Below are positions 7,478-14,721 of a DNA stretch of 18,466 nt, piece after piece. The stretch lies in assembly GCA_021781075.1 (NCBI GenBank), contig JAJXXN010000025.1, positions 1 through 18,466 on the forward strand. The letters are read 5' to 3'. Below the pieces are notes generated by a model. It saw only the letters and a program-made list of their open reading frames with translations. It was not told where the DNA came from and ran no database searches. Both the position numbers and the translations under genes were made by a program. The first letter of the stretch is position 1. The number at the start of each line of letters is the position of its first letter. The stretch is from Acidobacteriota bacterium (GTDB taxonomy: Bacteria > Acidobacteriota > Terriglobia > Terriglobales > Acidobacteriaceae).

Positions 7478-9451
7478 TCACTTCCTGTCCGCCACCGCTT
7501 CGCGCAGCGGTGCCTCGATGGATTCGATGGAGATCAACCCGGTAGGTTCGGCCGGGAGCAGGTTATATGCTTCCATGGTGATGGTGCCTGCCGGGCAGCG
7601 CGCAGCGCACAGCCCGCATCGGATACAACGCGTCTCATCCTTGAGCATCACCGAGCCGCTGATGACGCCCAGCTCCTCGGCGCGCACTTCGTCCAGTTCC
7701 ACATTGAGCAGTTGTTCTTTTTCAACCAGTTGCTGCACCACCCCGGGCTCAAAATCAAAGCGCTCCAGGTTGACCAGCTCCAGGCAGCTCTCGGGGCAAA
7801 TATCCACGCAGCCGCCGCAGAGGACGCAGAGGCTGCCGTCCTCGGCGTTGCCCTCGAAAATCGTGTTCACCCAGCAGTGCAGGCAGCGTTGCGCCTCAAG
7901 CTGCGCCGTCTCCTCGTCATAGACCACCTCGACCTCGGTCATGCCGGTGCGGCGGTCGAGCGGCAGCACGGGCGGGTCCTGGCGGACGATGTCGAGCAGG
8001 TTGACCGGCATGCTGTGGCGGTTGAACACTTCGACTTCAATTTTTGCCTCGGCGTGGTTTGTGCCGCGCAAAAACTCGTCAATGCCCATTGCCGCGCGTT
8101 TGCCGTCGGCCACGCTGTCGATGATAAGGCGCGGGCCAAAGGCGCAGTCGCCGCCGGCAAAGACGCCTGGGGCCGAAGTCATCAGCGTCTTCGAGTTGAC
8201 CGCAATCAGGCCGCGGCGCGATATTTCGACACCGTCCTCCGGCTGCAGAAAGTCCAGCTTCGGGGCCTGGCCAATCGCCATGATGATCGTGTCGCACTCG
8301 AGCTGGAACTCGCTGCCCTCCTGGAAGGTGGGGTTGAAGCGGCCATTCTCATCAAAGACCCTCTGGGTCCTGATCACCTCGAGCGCGGTGACGTTGCCGT
8401 CCTTGCCGATGATCTGCTTCGGCCCGAGGCCGGGATGGAGGATGATGCCCTCCTCTTCCGCCTCCGTAATCTCCTCCAGCGATGCCGGCATCTCCGCGCG
8501 GCTCTCCAGGCAGACCAGGTGCACCTCTTGCGCGCCCAGCCGCAGCGCGGAGAGCGTGATGTCCATCATTTCCTTGCCGGCGATCGCGTCCACATTCTCC
8601 TTGGACGGCACCTGCTCCTCGACCCCGGCGACATGCTGCTTCACCACCTCGCGCGCCGCCGAACGGGCCACGTCCATCGCCACGTTGCCGCCGCCGATGA
8701 CCAGCACCTTCTTGCCGATGGTGAACTGGTAGCCCAGGTTGATGTTGAGCAAAAATTCAATGCCCTTGTGAACGCCATCCAGGTCCACGCCGGGAATGGT
8801 GAGGTCGCGGCTGCGATGCGCGCCCACGGCAATCAACACCGCGTCAAACCCCTGTTTGCGCAACTCGGCGACGGTGAAATCACGGCCCGCGGCCTGGTTC
8901 AGCTTGAGCGTGATGTCGCCCACGGCCAGAATCTCGCGCACCTGCGCCTGCACCACGCTGCGCGGCAGGCGGTACTCGGGCAGTCCAAGGTGCAACATGC
9001 CGCCCGCCACCGGCGCGGCCTCAAAAATTGTCACCGAGTAACCCATCAGGGCCAGGTCATGCGCCGCGGAAAGCCCCACCGGGCCTGCGCCGATCACCGC
9101 CACCTTGAATGGCAGTTTCTCCTGCTTGCGCCCCGCATTCACATTCACCGGGCGCCGCGACTCGGGCCCGTGCCGCTCGGTCAAAAATCTCTTCAATGCG
9201 CGGATCGAGACCGGGCGGTCAATGGCACCGCGACGGCACGCCGTCTCGCAGGGGTGCGCGCAGACCCTTCCGCAGATGCTGGCCAGCGGGTTGGGCTCCC
9301 GCGCGTAGCGGTAGGCCTCCTCGTACTTGCCTTCCGCGATCAACGCCACATACCTGCCCGCGTTGGTATGCGCGGGGCAGGCCATCATGCAGGGGAAGTT
9401 GCTGTTCAACCACCCAGTATCGACCGTCTTATTTTCAAATCGTTTCAGCAT
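7478..9451 (-). CDS. GltD-like FAD/NAD(P) oxidoreductase with C-terminal 2x[4Fe-4S] ferredoxin
   Basis: 657-aa protein with no signal peptide, hence predicted cytoplasmic. The N-terminal GltD-type iron-sulfur domain has CMMAC (21-25) and CGRVCAHPCETAC (60-72). An FAD-binding fold follows with VAVIGAGPVGLSAAH (about 117-131), then an NAD(P)-binding fold with VLVIGGGNVAMDVARS and the FAD-closing motif GVFAGGDCAFGP. The C-terminus carries a ferredoxin domain: CVLCGGCVDICPESC (542-556) and CIRCGLCAARCP (609-620), separated by an insertion of about 50 residues. This is the glutamate synthase small subunit/NfnB-like family, but no gltB-type large subunit lies in the window. Position between the cupredoxin and Rieske genes suggests it links the bc complex to NAD(P)H or ferredoxin on the cytoplasmic side; this is inferred from context. 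Confidence 0.88.
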   Translation of the reverse strand: MLKRFENKTVDTGWLNSNFPCMMACPAHTNAGRYVALIAEGKYEEAYRYAREPNPLASICGRVCAHPCETACRRGAIDRPVSIRALKRFLTERHGPESRRPVNVNAGRKQEKLPFKVAVIGAGPVGLSAAHDLALMGYSVTIFEAAPVAGGMLHLGLPEYRLPRSVVQAQVREILAVGDITLKLNQAAGRDFTVAELRKQGFDAVLIAVGAHRSRDLTIPGVDLDGVHKGIEFLLNINLGYQFTIGKKVLVIGGGNVAMDVARSAAREVVKQHVAGVEEQVPSKENVDAIAGKEMMDITLSALRLGAQEVHLVCLESRAEMPASLEEITEAEEEGIILHPGLGPKQIIGKDGNVTALEVIRTQRVFDENGRFNPTFQEGSEFQLECDTIIMAIGQAPKLDFLQPEDGVEISRRGLIAVNSKTLMTSAPGVFAGGDCAFGPRLIIDSVADGKRAAMGIDEFLRGTNHAEAKIEVEVFNRHSMPVNLLDIVRQDPPVLPLDRRTGMTEVEVVYDEETAQLEAQRCLHCWVNTIFEGNAEDGSLCVLCGGCVDICPESCLELVNLERFDFEPGVVQQLVEKEQLLNVELDEVRAEELGVISGSVMLKDETRCIRCGLCAARCPAGTITMEAYNLLPAEPTGLISIESIEAPLREAVADRK

Positions 9452-9480
9452 GTGGCCTTGTCCCTCGTCGTTGTCAACAG

Positions 9481-10062
9481 TTACTTCACAGCGATGTTCG
9501 CCTCGGCGTCGCCCGAGACAGTCACCTGAACGGAACCGGTCTTGCCCTTGCCTGCCTCGTTCCAGGCAACAACCTTGTAGCTGCCATTCGGCACATCCGC
9601 AATCTTGAAGTTGCCCGCCTTGTCTGTCACGGCAAAATACGGCGTGGGAACCACCACGATGTAGCCGGCCATGTCAGGGTGCACGTTGCAAAGCAGCGGC
9701 ACGGAGCCCAGGTTGTCAAACTTGAAGCTGCGCTGCTGACCACGCGGCCAGGTGCCCATGTTGTGCCCAAGGGCCTTGTTGCCGCTGATGGACGGCCAGA
9801 ACACGTTGTGCTCCACGCTGTCGCTGTTCTTGAAGTCCACCGTGGTGCCCTTCTCAACCACGACCAGATGAGGCATGAACATCAGGCCTTCCTGGTCGAT
9901 CTTCACATGAGCCGTGGGGGCGGGAAAGGTCTTGCCGGCGACCGTATCGATGTAGACCGCCGATTCGCCCTTGGCGCCTGTGACCTTGCCGTGGATGGTG
10001 CCTGCTTGAGCTGTGAATGCCGCCAGCATGAACACAAGAAATGCCGGAACAATATACTTCAT
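9481..10062 (-). CDS. Periplasmic cupredoxin (type 1 copper), first gene of the operon
   Basis: 193-aa exported protein. The chosen ATG (10062-10060) has AAGGAGG just upstream; the open frame continues further but without a ribosome site. Residues 1-20 (ending FTAQA) are a signal peptide. The type 1 copper ligand set is visible: H85 (in VEHNVFW) and C125-x2-H128-x2-M131 (LLCNVHPDM), the short amicyanin-like ligand loop. A C-terminal segment (about 143-193, TDKAGNFKIADVPNGSYKVVAWNE) resembles a carboxypeptidase regulatory-like/transthyretin-like beta domain. It is a likely soluble periplasmic electron carrier. Its position at the head of an operon that also encodes a Cyc2-like protein recalls rusticyanin in the iron-oxidation operon of Acidithiobacillus, though the sequence is not rusticyanin-like in length or loop. 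Confidence 0.85.
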   Translation of the reverse strand: MKYIVPAFLVFMLAAFTAQAGTIHGKVTGAKGESAVYIDTVAGKTFPAPTAHVKIDQEGLMFMPHLVVVEKGTTVDFKNSDSVEHNVFWPSISGNKALGHNMGTWPRGQQRSFKFDNLGSVPLLCNVHPDMAGYIVVVPTPYFAVTDKAGNFKIADVPNGSYKVVAWNEAGKGKTGSVQVTVSGDAEANIAVK

Positions 10063-10231
10063 ACTGCCTCCTTGCTCAGCGAGTGAGCGTGTTGGGTTTT
10101 GTGAGCTAGTGGGGAATGAGACGCGCGACACGTGACTACTTCAACCTCCGGGGAACGCTTTGTTGTACTTGCTGTTCGTTCTGAACCTGCTAGAACATCA
10201 AGCGCACCCGACTTGCTGCGTGCCGCTCATA

Positions 10232-10237
10232 AGTATA
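10232..10237 (-). promoter_or_regulatory. Candidate -10 element for the respiratory operon
   Basis: Minus-strand TATACT reads 10237 to 10232. It would place transcription start near 10225, leaving a leader of about 160 bases before the cupredoxin start. No good -35 hexamer is present 16-18 bases upstream. Instead the Crp/Fnr-type palindrome is centred about 45 bases upstream of this start, roughly the geometry of an activator-dependent class II promoter. Weak evidence on its own. Confidence 0.35.
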
Positions 10238-10260
10238 TGACCAAACCTCCATGTTTACGG

Positions 10261-10280
10261 TATGTGATACTCGTCACATA
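10261..10280. promoter_or_regulatory. Crp/Fnr-family operator (perfect palindrome)
   Basis: TATGTGA-N6-TCACATA, with both 7-base arms perfectly complementary (10261-10267 and 10274-10280). This matches the Crp-type consensus TGTGA-N6-TCACA exactly. It lies about 200 bp upstream of the cupredoxin start and about 267 bp upstream of the divergent thioredoxin start, in an AT-richer part of the spacer. A Crp/Fnr superfamily regulator is the obvious candidate; its gene is not in the window. Confidence 0.65.
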
Positions 10281-10505
10281 TTCGAACCTTTTTTGTTTTA
10301 ATGGATTCCGGAACTCTAAAATAGTTCATCATTCCCATTGCAATGAACAGCTTACGCGATTTGAAGTGATTTCATCCTATTCTGGTTGCCTAGGTCTTAA
10401 GAATGAACCGTGTCCGCGTATCCAACGGGCTGCCTGCCCGCAATCCCAACCACCGCGACACCCCAAAAAGCCGGGTTCCCGGGCAATTCATCCGGCAATC
10501 TTCGC

Positions 10506-10511
10506 TATAAT
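10506..10511 (+). promoter_or_regulatory. Candidate -10 element (TATAAT) for the thioredoxin gene
   Basis: A consensus TATAAT at 10506-10511 puts the predicted transcription start near 10518, about 29 bases before the ATG at 10547. No convincing -35 hexamer is found at 16-18 bases spacing (sequence there is GCAATT-like). Confidence 0.5.
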
Positions 10512-10546
10512 CACTTCAAACTGCGGCGCTTTTCAAGAAACATTGC

Positions 10547-11392
10547 ATGGAAAAATTTTTCCTCAACACGCTTTTCCTCCCCTTCTTCGCCGCATCCCTT
10601 CTTTTTTCACAAAACGACGACTCGCAGCTCGTCAATGAGCTCAATGCCCTGGTCACCGCGCAAGTCTCCGAACGACCCTCCGCCACGCTCAAAATCGCCA
10701 AGGAGATTCATGCCCTGCCCGATGGAATCCTCAAGGTGAAGGCCGCCGATGCACTGGCCCAGATTGTGCTGCGCAACGACCCGGGCGCCACCGGGATGGA
10801 AACTGTCGCCGATGCACTGCGCGAGTCGCTGCTCGCCTTCCCGGTCAACGGCAACCACGGCGAACCCGCACCGCCTTACATGGACCTTGCCCGGCTCATC
10901 CGCTATGAACATGCCGGCACCGCAATCGACGACCAGCGTTTTGCTCATGCCATGCAGATGCTGGCCGCGGAAGACCATCATGTGGAGGCCACGGACTTCA
11001 CCCTCAAAGACCTGCAAGACAAGAGCTACACCCGCTCGCAATTGCGTGGCAAAGTGGTGATGGTCAACTTCTGGGCCTCGTGGTGCGCGCCCTGCCTGCT
11101 GGAGATGCCGGATATTGAGGACCTGTACGCGCGTCTTAAATCAAAGGGCCTGGTGGTGCTGGCCATCAGCAATGAGGACGAGGCCACGGTCCGCGCAGCC
11201 GCCGCCCACTATGGCTTCAAGATGCCCGTGTTGCTCGACCCCGATGCCGGGCTGGGGCAAAGCCTCGGCATTGATGGCCTGCCACGGACCTATGTCTTCA
11301 ACCGCGAGGGAAAGCTCGTCGCCGCCAGCATCGACCAATGCTCGCGGCGGCAGTTTGTGCAGATGCTCGGGGAGGCCGGCCTGCATCCCTAA
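10547..11392 (+). CDS. TlpA/ResA-type thiol-disulfide oxidoreductase
   Basis: 281-aa exported thioredoxin-like protein. The N-terminus MEKFFLNTLFLPFFAASLLFSQ looks like a signal peptide or anchor. Residues about 25-140 form a helical, uncharacterised domain (SATLKIAKEIHALPDGILK and following). From about 148 to 279 comes a TlpA/AhpC-type thioredoxin fold with the redox motif WCAPC (179-183) in VVMVNFWASWCAPCLLEMP, and the cis-Pro region GLPRTYVFN. TlpA/ResA/CcmG proteins keep periplasmic cysteines reduced, notably the CxxCH cysteines of apocytochromes c. The divergent operon encodes ten CxxCH motifs, so a maturation role is plausible but inferred. The ribosome site is weak (AAGAAA). The stop TAA overlaps the stop of the convergent rlmN gene. 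Confidence 0.88.
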   Translation: MEKFFLNTLFLPFFAASLLFSQNDDSQLVNELNALVTAQVSERPSATLKIAKEIHALPDGILKVKAADALAQIVLRNDPGATGMETVADALRESLLAFPVNGNHGEPAPPYMDLARLIRYEHAGTAIDDQRFAHAMQMLAAEDHHVEATDFTLKDLQDKSYTRSQLRGKVVMVNFWASWCAPCLLEMPDIEDLYARLKSKGLVVLAISNEDEATVRAAAAHYGFKMPVLLDPDAGLGQSLGIDGLPRTYVFNREGKLVAASIDQCSRRQFVQMLGEAGLHP

Positions 11393-12594
11393 GCAGGCGC
11401 ACTTGCCGGTGCATTGATTCCGCTCAACTCCACCGTCCGCTTCAACTGGCCGCAGGCCGCGAAAATATCGCGCCCGCGCGGTTTGCGCAAATACGCCGGC
11501 ACACCCGCGGCGATGAGCGATTGTTTGAATGCCTCTACCTGCGCCGCATCGGGCGTGGCGTAGGGCACGCCGGGACCCGGGTTCCACGCAATCAGGTTCA
11601 CCTTGGCCGGCAACCCGGCGCGGCGAACCAGTCGGGCCAATTCAACGGCATGGGCCGGCTGGTCCGTCACGCCGCCCAGCAAAACATACTCGAAGGTGAT
11701 GCGCTCATGGGCGCGCAACTCCATCCGCCGCAGCGCGTCCATCAACTGCCCGATCGGCCATTTGCGGTTGATGGGCATCAGCCGGTCGCGGACCTGGTTG
11801 CTGGGCGCATTCAGGCTGATGGCCAGTCGTGGGCGAAGCGCCGCAGGCTCCGCGGCAAAGCGCTCGATGCCGGGCAAAATTCCTGAAGTGGAAACCGTCA
11901 TCCGCCGCGCGCTGATGCCCACCTGCTCCACCAGGAGCCTTACCGCGGCAATAAAATTGCCGTAATTCAAGAATGGCTCGCCCATGCCCATGAAAACCAG
12001 GTTGATGCGATCGGTTTCTGGCGTCAATGAGTGGCGCGCGAGCACACTCACCACCTGCCCGGCAATCTCGCCCGCCGTCAAATTGCGCGTCAAGCCCAGG
12101 CGCGCCGTCAGGCAGAACTGGCAATTCACCGCGCAGCCAATCTGGCTGGAAACGCAAATTGTGGAGCGGCGCACAGTGTCGCCCCCCGCATCGTCCTCGC
12201 CGTCTTCACCACCATCGCTCTCCGGCATCCACACCGTCTCCACGGTCTGCCCGTTGTTGACTTCGACCAGGTAGCGCTCGGTGCGGTCGGCGGCGGTAAA
12301 AACCTGCGCAATGCGCGGGCGGCCAATGCTCCACCCCGCGGCTTGCAACTGTTGGCGGAGGGCGAGGGGCAGTGTCGTGAACTCGTCGAGTGCTTCAAGC
12401 CTCTGCCGGTAAAGTCCATCGGCAATCTGCCGCGCACGATAGGCGGGCTCGCCGAAGCTTGCAACCACCTCCACCAGCGCGGACTCATCCAGGCCAAAGA
12501 GCTGCATCCCCTGCGTCGCAGGCGCGGCGTTGAACTCCACCGCCGGAGCGGTGGGCAGTGGCATCGAATCCGGCTTGGGTGTTTTTTTCTCCAT
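11389..12594 (-). CDS. rlmN: Dual-specificity 23S rRNA/tRNA adenine-C2 methyltransferase RlmN
   Basis: Radical-SAM enzyme that methylates C2 of A2503 in 23S rRNA and of A37 in some tRNAs. The cluster motif CxxxCxxC is GCAVNCQFC (C154, C158, C161). The family's two working cysteines are visible as C147 (STICVSSQ) and C381 (FAACGQL), with spacing from C147 to the cluster identical to the E. coli enzyme. Other family marks are VFMGMGEPFLNY and RLAISLNAP. An acidic Gly/Asp/Glu-rich insertion (about residues 125-140) precedes the core and is longer than usual. Start: the ATG at 12594 has GGAG nine bases upstream, giving 401 aa. An in-frame ATG at 12609 lacks a ribosome site, and the open frame to 12714 would run into the divergent gene. 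The TAG stop (11391-11389) overlaps the thioredoxin TAA. Confidence 0.95.
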   Translation of the reverse strand: MEKKTPKPDSMPLPTAPAVEFNAAPATQGMQLFGLDESALVEVVASFGEPAYRARQIADGLYRQRLEALDEFTTLPLALRQQLQAAGWSIGRPRIAQVFTAADRTERYLVEVNNGQTVETVWMPESDGGEDGEDDAGGDTVRRSTICVSSQIGCAVNCQFCLTARLGLTRNLTAGEIAGQVVSVLARHSLTPETDRINLVFMGMGEPFLNYGNFIAAVRLLVEQVGISARRMTVSTSGILPGIERFAAEPAALRPRLAISLNAPSNQVRDRLMPINRKWPIGQLMDALRRMELRAHERITFEYVLLGGVTDQPAHAVELARLVRRAGLPAKVNLIAWNPGPGVPYATPDAAQVEAFKQSLIAAGVPAYLRKPRGRDIFAACGQLKRTVELSGINAPASAPA

Positions 12595-12605
12595 GGGAGC
12601 TGACT

Positions 12606-12656
12606 CCATTGTATTTGCAGGCCGTAAGCGCAAAAACTGGCAAACGCATACAATGG
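12606..12656. repeat. Inverted 9-mer in the rlmN / M16 peptidase divergent promoter region
   Basis: CCATTGTAT (12606-12614) and ATACAATGG (12648-12656) are perfect reverse complements, 33 bases apart, in the 68-bp spacer between divergent genes. Each contains TACAAT, a fair -10 hexamer, pointing outward. For the plus-strand peptidase gene this would give a start near 12661 and an almost leaderless transcript. The same 9-mer also occurs at the start of the small gene near 16111. Confidence 0.5.
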
Positions 12657-12662
12657 ACATAG

Positions 12663-13946
12663 ATGAATACAGAACGCGATTTACGGCGGACGGTTCTGCC
12701 GAATGGACTGACAATTCTGACAGAGCGCATGGATCATCTGCGCTCGGTGGCCATGGGCGTTTGGATCAAGTCCGGCTCGCGCGGCGAAAGCGCCGAACTC
12801 AACGGCATTTCTCATTTTGTGGAGCACATGCTCTTCAAGGGCACACGCTCGCGCACCGCGCAGCACATCGCCCGTGAAATGGACTCGATCGGCGGCAACC
12901 TCGACGCCTTCACCGGCAAGGAGACGATTTGCTTCAATGTCAAGGCGCTTGGCGAGCATGTGCCCATCGCGCTCGACGTGCTGGCCGACCTCGTCCTAAA
13001 CCCTGTCTTCGCCGAAAACGACATTGAACGCGAGCGTGGCGTCATCCTTGAAGAAATCAAGGTCGATGAGGACAATCCCGACCTTCTGGTGCATGAAATT
13101 TTCATGCAGGGGTTCTGGCGCAACCATCCCCTGGGCAAGCCCATCCTCGGCACCGCGGAGACCATCCGCGGCTTTGACCGCGCGCGGCTGGTCGATTACC
13201 ACGCCGGCTGCTTCCACGCCGGCAACATGGTCTTTTCGGCGGCCGGCAACCTCGACCACGATGATTTTCTGAATGTGGTGATGGAAAAATTCTCCGTTGT
13301 GCCCGGCGGCGCAACCCTGCAGGAACCGTCCGCCCCCGCGGCCAGCGCGCAGATTCAACTGCGCAACAAAAAATCCCTGGAGCAGGTGCAGATCTGCATC
13401 GGTGTGCCCGCACCGCACATCACCGCCTCCGACCGCTACACGGCGTTGATCCTCAACACTGTCCTCGGCGGCGGCATGAGCTCCAGGCTCTTCCAGCGCA
13501 TCCGCGAGGAGCATGGCATGGCCTACGCCATTTACTCAGAGCTGACGCCCTATCGCGACGCCGGCGCCCTCTGCGTCTATGCCGGCACTTCCGCTGAAAA
13601 AGCGCGTGACGTGGTCCGCCTGGTGCTCGCGGAGTTCAAACACCTCAAGGAAGTCCCGCTTGCCGCCGAGGAGCTCAAGCGCGCCAAGGACCAGCTCAAG
13701 GGCAACCTGCTCATGGGGCTTGAAAGTTCCAGCGCGCGCATGGCCAACCTCGCCCGGCAGGAGATGTACTTCCACCAGTTCTTCACCGTTGACCAGCTTA
13801 TTGAGTGGGTGGAGGCCGTTGACGCCGAATCCGTGCAGCGCCTGGCGGGGCATCTCTTTGACCCGGCGCGCATCGCCGCAACGCTGCTCGGCCGCCTCGG
13901 CAAGGTCAAACTGGACCGCGCGGAGCTGGTGGAATTTTTGTCCTGA
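12663..13946 (+). CDS. M16 family zinc peptidase (processing-peptidase-like)
   Basis: 427-aa insulinase-type metallopeptidase. The inverted zinc motif HxxEH is HFVEH (H51, E54, H55). The third ligand is expected 76 residues on and is present as E131 in RGVILEEIK. Residues about 8-155 are the catalytic M16 N-domain; about 165-345 the second, non-catalytic half with GGGMSSRLFQRIREEHGMAY, a conserved substrate-grip region. No signal peptide is visible, so a cytoplasmic location is likely. Length and layout fit the single-gene bacterial homologues of mitochondrial processing peptidase (PqqL/YmxG-like). No clear ribosome site precedes the ATG, and a candidate -10 element lies only 8 bases upstream of it, so a leaderless or very short leader is possible. 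Physiological substrate unknown. Confidence 0.93.
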   Translation: MNTERDLRRTVLPNGLTILTERMDHLRSVAMGVWIKSGSRGESAELNGISHFVEHMLFKGTRSRTAQHIAREMDSIGGNLDAFTGKETICFNVKALGEHVPIALDVLADLVLNPVFAENDIERERGVILEEIKVDEDNPDLLVHEIFMQGFWRNHPLGKPILGTAETIRGFDRARLVDYHAGCFHAGNMVFSAAGNLDHDDFLNVVMEKFSVVPGGATLQEPSAPAASAQIQLRNKKSLEQVQICIGVPAPHITASDRYTALILNTVLGGGMSSRLFQRIREEHGMAYAIYSELTPYRDAGALCVYAGTSAEKARDVVRLVLAEFKHLKEVPLAAEELKRAKDQLKGNLLMGLESSSARMANLARQEMYFHQFFTVDQLIEWVEAVDAESVQRLAGHLFDPARIAATLLGRLGKVKLDRAELVEFLS

Positions 13947-14001
13947 AGGCCTGATCGCTGGCAACTGCGAATACCGATGGTTACAACCGCACCATCAAAG
14001 A

Positions 14002-14703
14002 TTAAATCGGCGGCATCGCATCCACGACCGGCACACCGGCCGGTGGCGTGAACTTGAACTCGTCCCTGCCCAGTTTTGGATTCGGTTCTTCCCCGTCAAA
14101 ATCAAACCGCGTCGTCGAGCCGTCCGCCTGTTCGATGGCCAGTTCGCGGATCGCGCCGTTCGCCGTCACGCGCATCCTGATGGCGGTGATTGCATTCGGC
14201 GCTTTTCCCTTTTCGCTTCGCGGCTTGCCGGTCAACTCCACCAGCCCGTCGCCGGTCGCGCGCGCTGTCAGCCCGCTCAATTCCTTTTCAAGCTGCGTGT
14301 GGCCCAACAAAAAACGCAGGGGCGTGCGCAGGTCGTCAAGCTGGGAGGCGCTCATGCGCTGCACCTCGCCCGCGCCCTCGCTCCAGAACCACGCCCACTT
14401 GCCGTCGAGCACAAAGAGCTTGCCCTTGGGCTCGCTGTAAACCCACTTCATGCGCCCCGGCTTTGCCAACAGCAGTGTGCCGCGCTCGGTGCGGCGCATT
14501 CCCAGCCCATCGTAGGTTTCAACAAAACCCGCGCGCAGCGAGTTCAACGCGTTGTAATGCGCGTCCACAATGGCCGCCTGCTTGCGCGCCAATTCCGCGT
14601 CGCTCAACGCCCGGGCGCCGGTCGTGCATGCCATGGCGAGCGCGGCAAAAAGGGCGGCTCGCTGAAAGCCGCCCTTGAGCACGTTGAAAGTTTGAACCAG
14701 CAA
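14002..14703 (-). CDS. lolA: LolA-like outer-membrane lipoprotein carrier
   Basis: 233-aa periplasmic protein of the LolA family, which carries lipoproteins from the inner membrane LolCDE complex to the outer membrane. Signal peptide about 1-33 (AALFAALAMACTTGARA). The LolA body is recognised by LNSLRAGFVETYDG, then ERGTLLLAKPGRMKWVYSEP and KLFVLDGKWAWFW, with a C-terminal strand pair ITAIRMRVTANGAIRELAIEQ. The start codon is TTG (14703-14701), with GGAG seven bases upstream; no ATG fits without loss of the signal peptide, though a GTG seven codons in is possible. Its presence supports a Gram-negative envelope and fits the lipoprotein in the respiratory operon, without being linked to it. It lies close downstream of the pilin gene on the same strand. 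Confidence 0.85.
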   Translation of the reverse strand: MLVQTFNVLKGGFQRAALFAALAMACTTGARALSDAELARKQAAIVDAHYNALNSLRAGFVETYDGLGMRRTERGTLLLAKPGRMKWVYSEPKGKLFVLDGKWAWFWSEGAGEVQRMSASQLDDLRTPLRFLLGHTQLEKELSGLTARATGDGLVELTGKPRSEKGKAPNAITAIRMRVTANGAIRELAIEQADGSTTRFDFDGEEPNPKLGRDEFKFTPPAGVPVVDAMPPI

Positions 14704-14721
14704 ATCCTGCTCCGTCCCTTG

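Larger units (their letters stand above)
10063..10546. other. Divergent intergenic regulatory region
   Basis: 484 bp between the divergent cupredoxin and thioredoxin genes. Its central part (about 10220-10400) is clearly AT-richer than the flanking genes. It holds the Crp/Fnr-type palindrome and candidate -10 elements on both strands. A plus-strand open frame from 10132 runs through it into the thioredoxin gene in another frame, but shows no domain, no ribosome site and no protein-like composition, so it is not taken as a gene. Confidence 0.7.

Noticed and set aside
7454..9529. 691-aa open frame on the plus strand opposite the GltD-like gene
   Set aside because: Composition is His/Gln/Ala/Arg-rich and without motifs, while the minus strand carries clear Fe-S, FAD and NAD(P) motifs. 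Shadow of a GC-rich gene.
10132..10638. 168-aa open frame through the divergent spacer
   Set aside because: No ribosome site, no recognisable domain, irregular composition, and it enters the thioredoxin gene in another frame. The spacer is better explained as regulatory DNA.
12595..12714. N-terminal extension of RlmN to 12714 or to the ATG at 12609
   Set aside because: The long version overlaps the divergent peptidase gene, and neither start has a ribosome site; GGAG fits the ATG at 12594.
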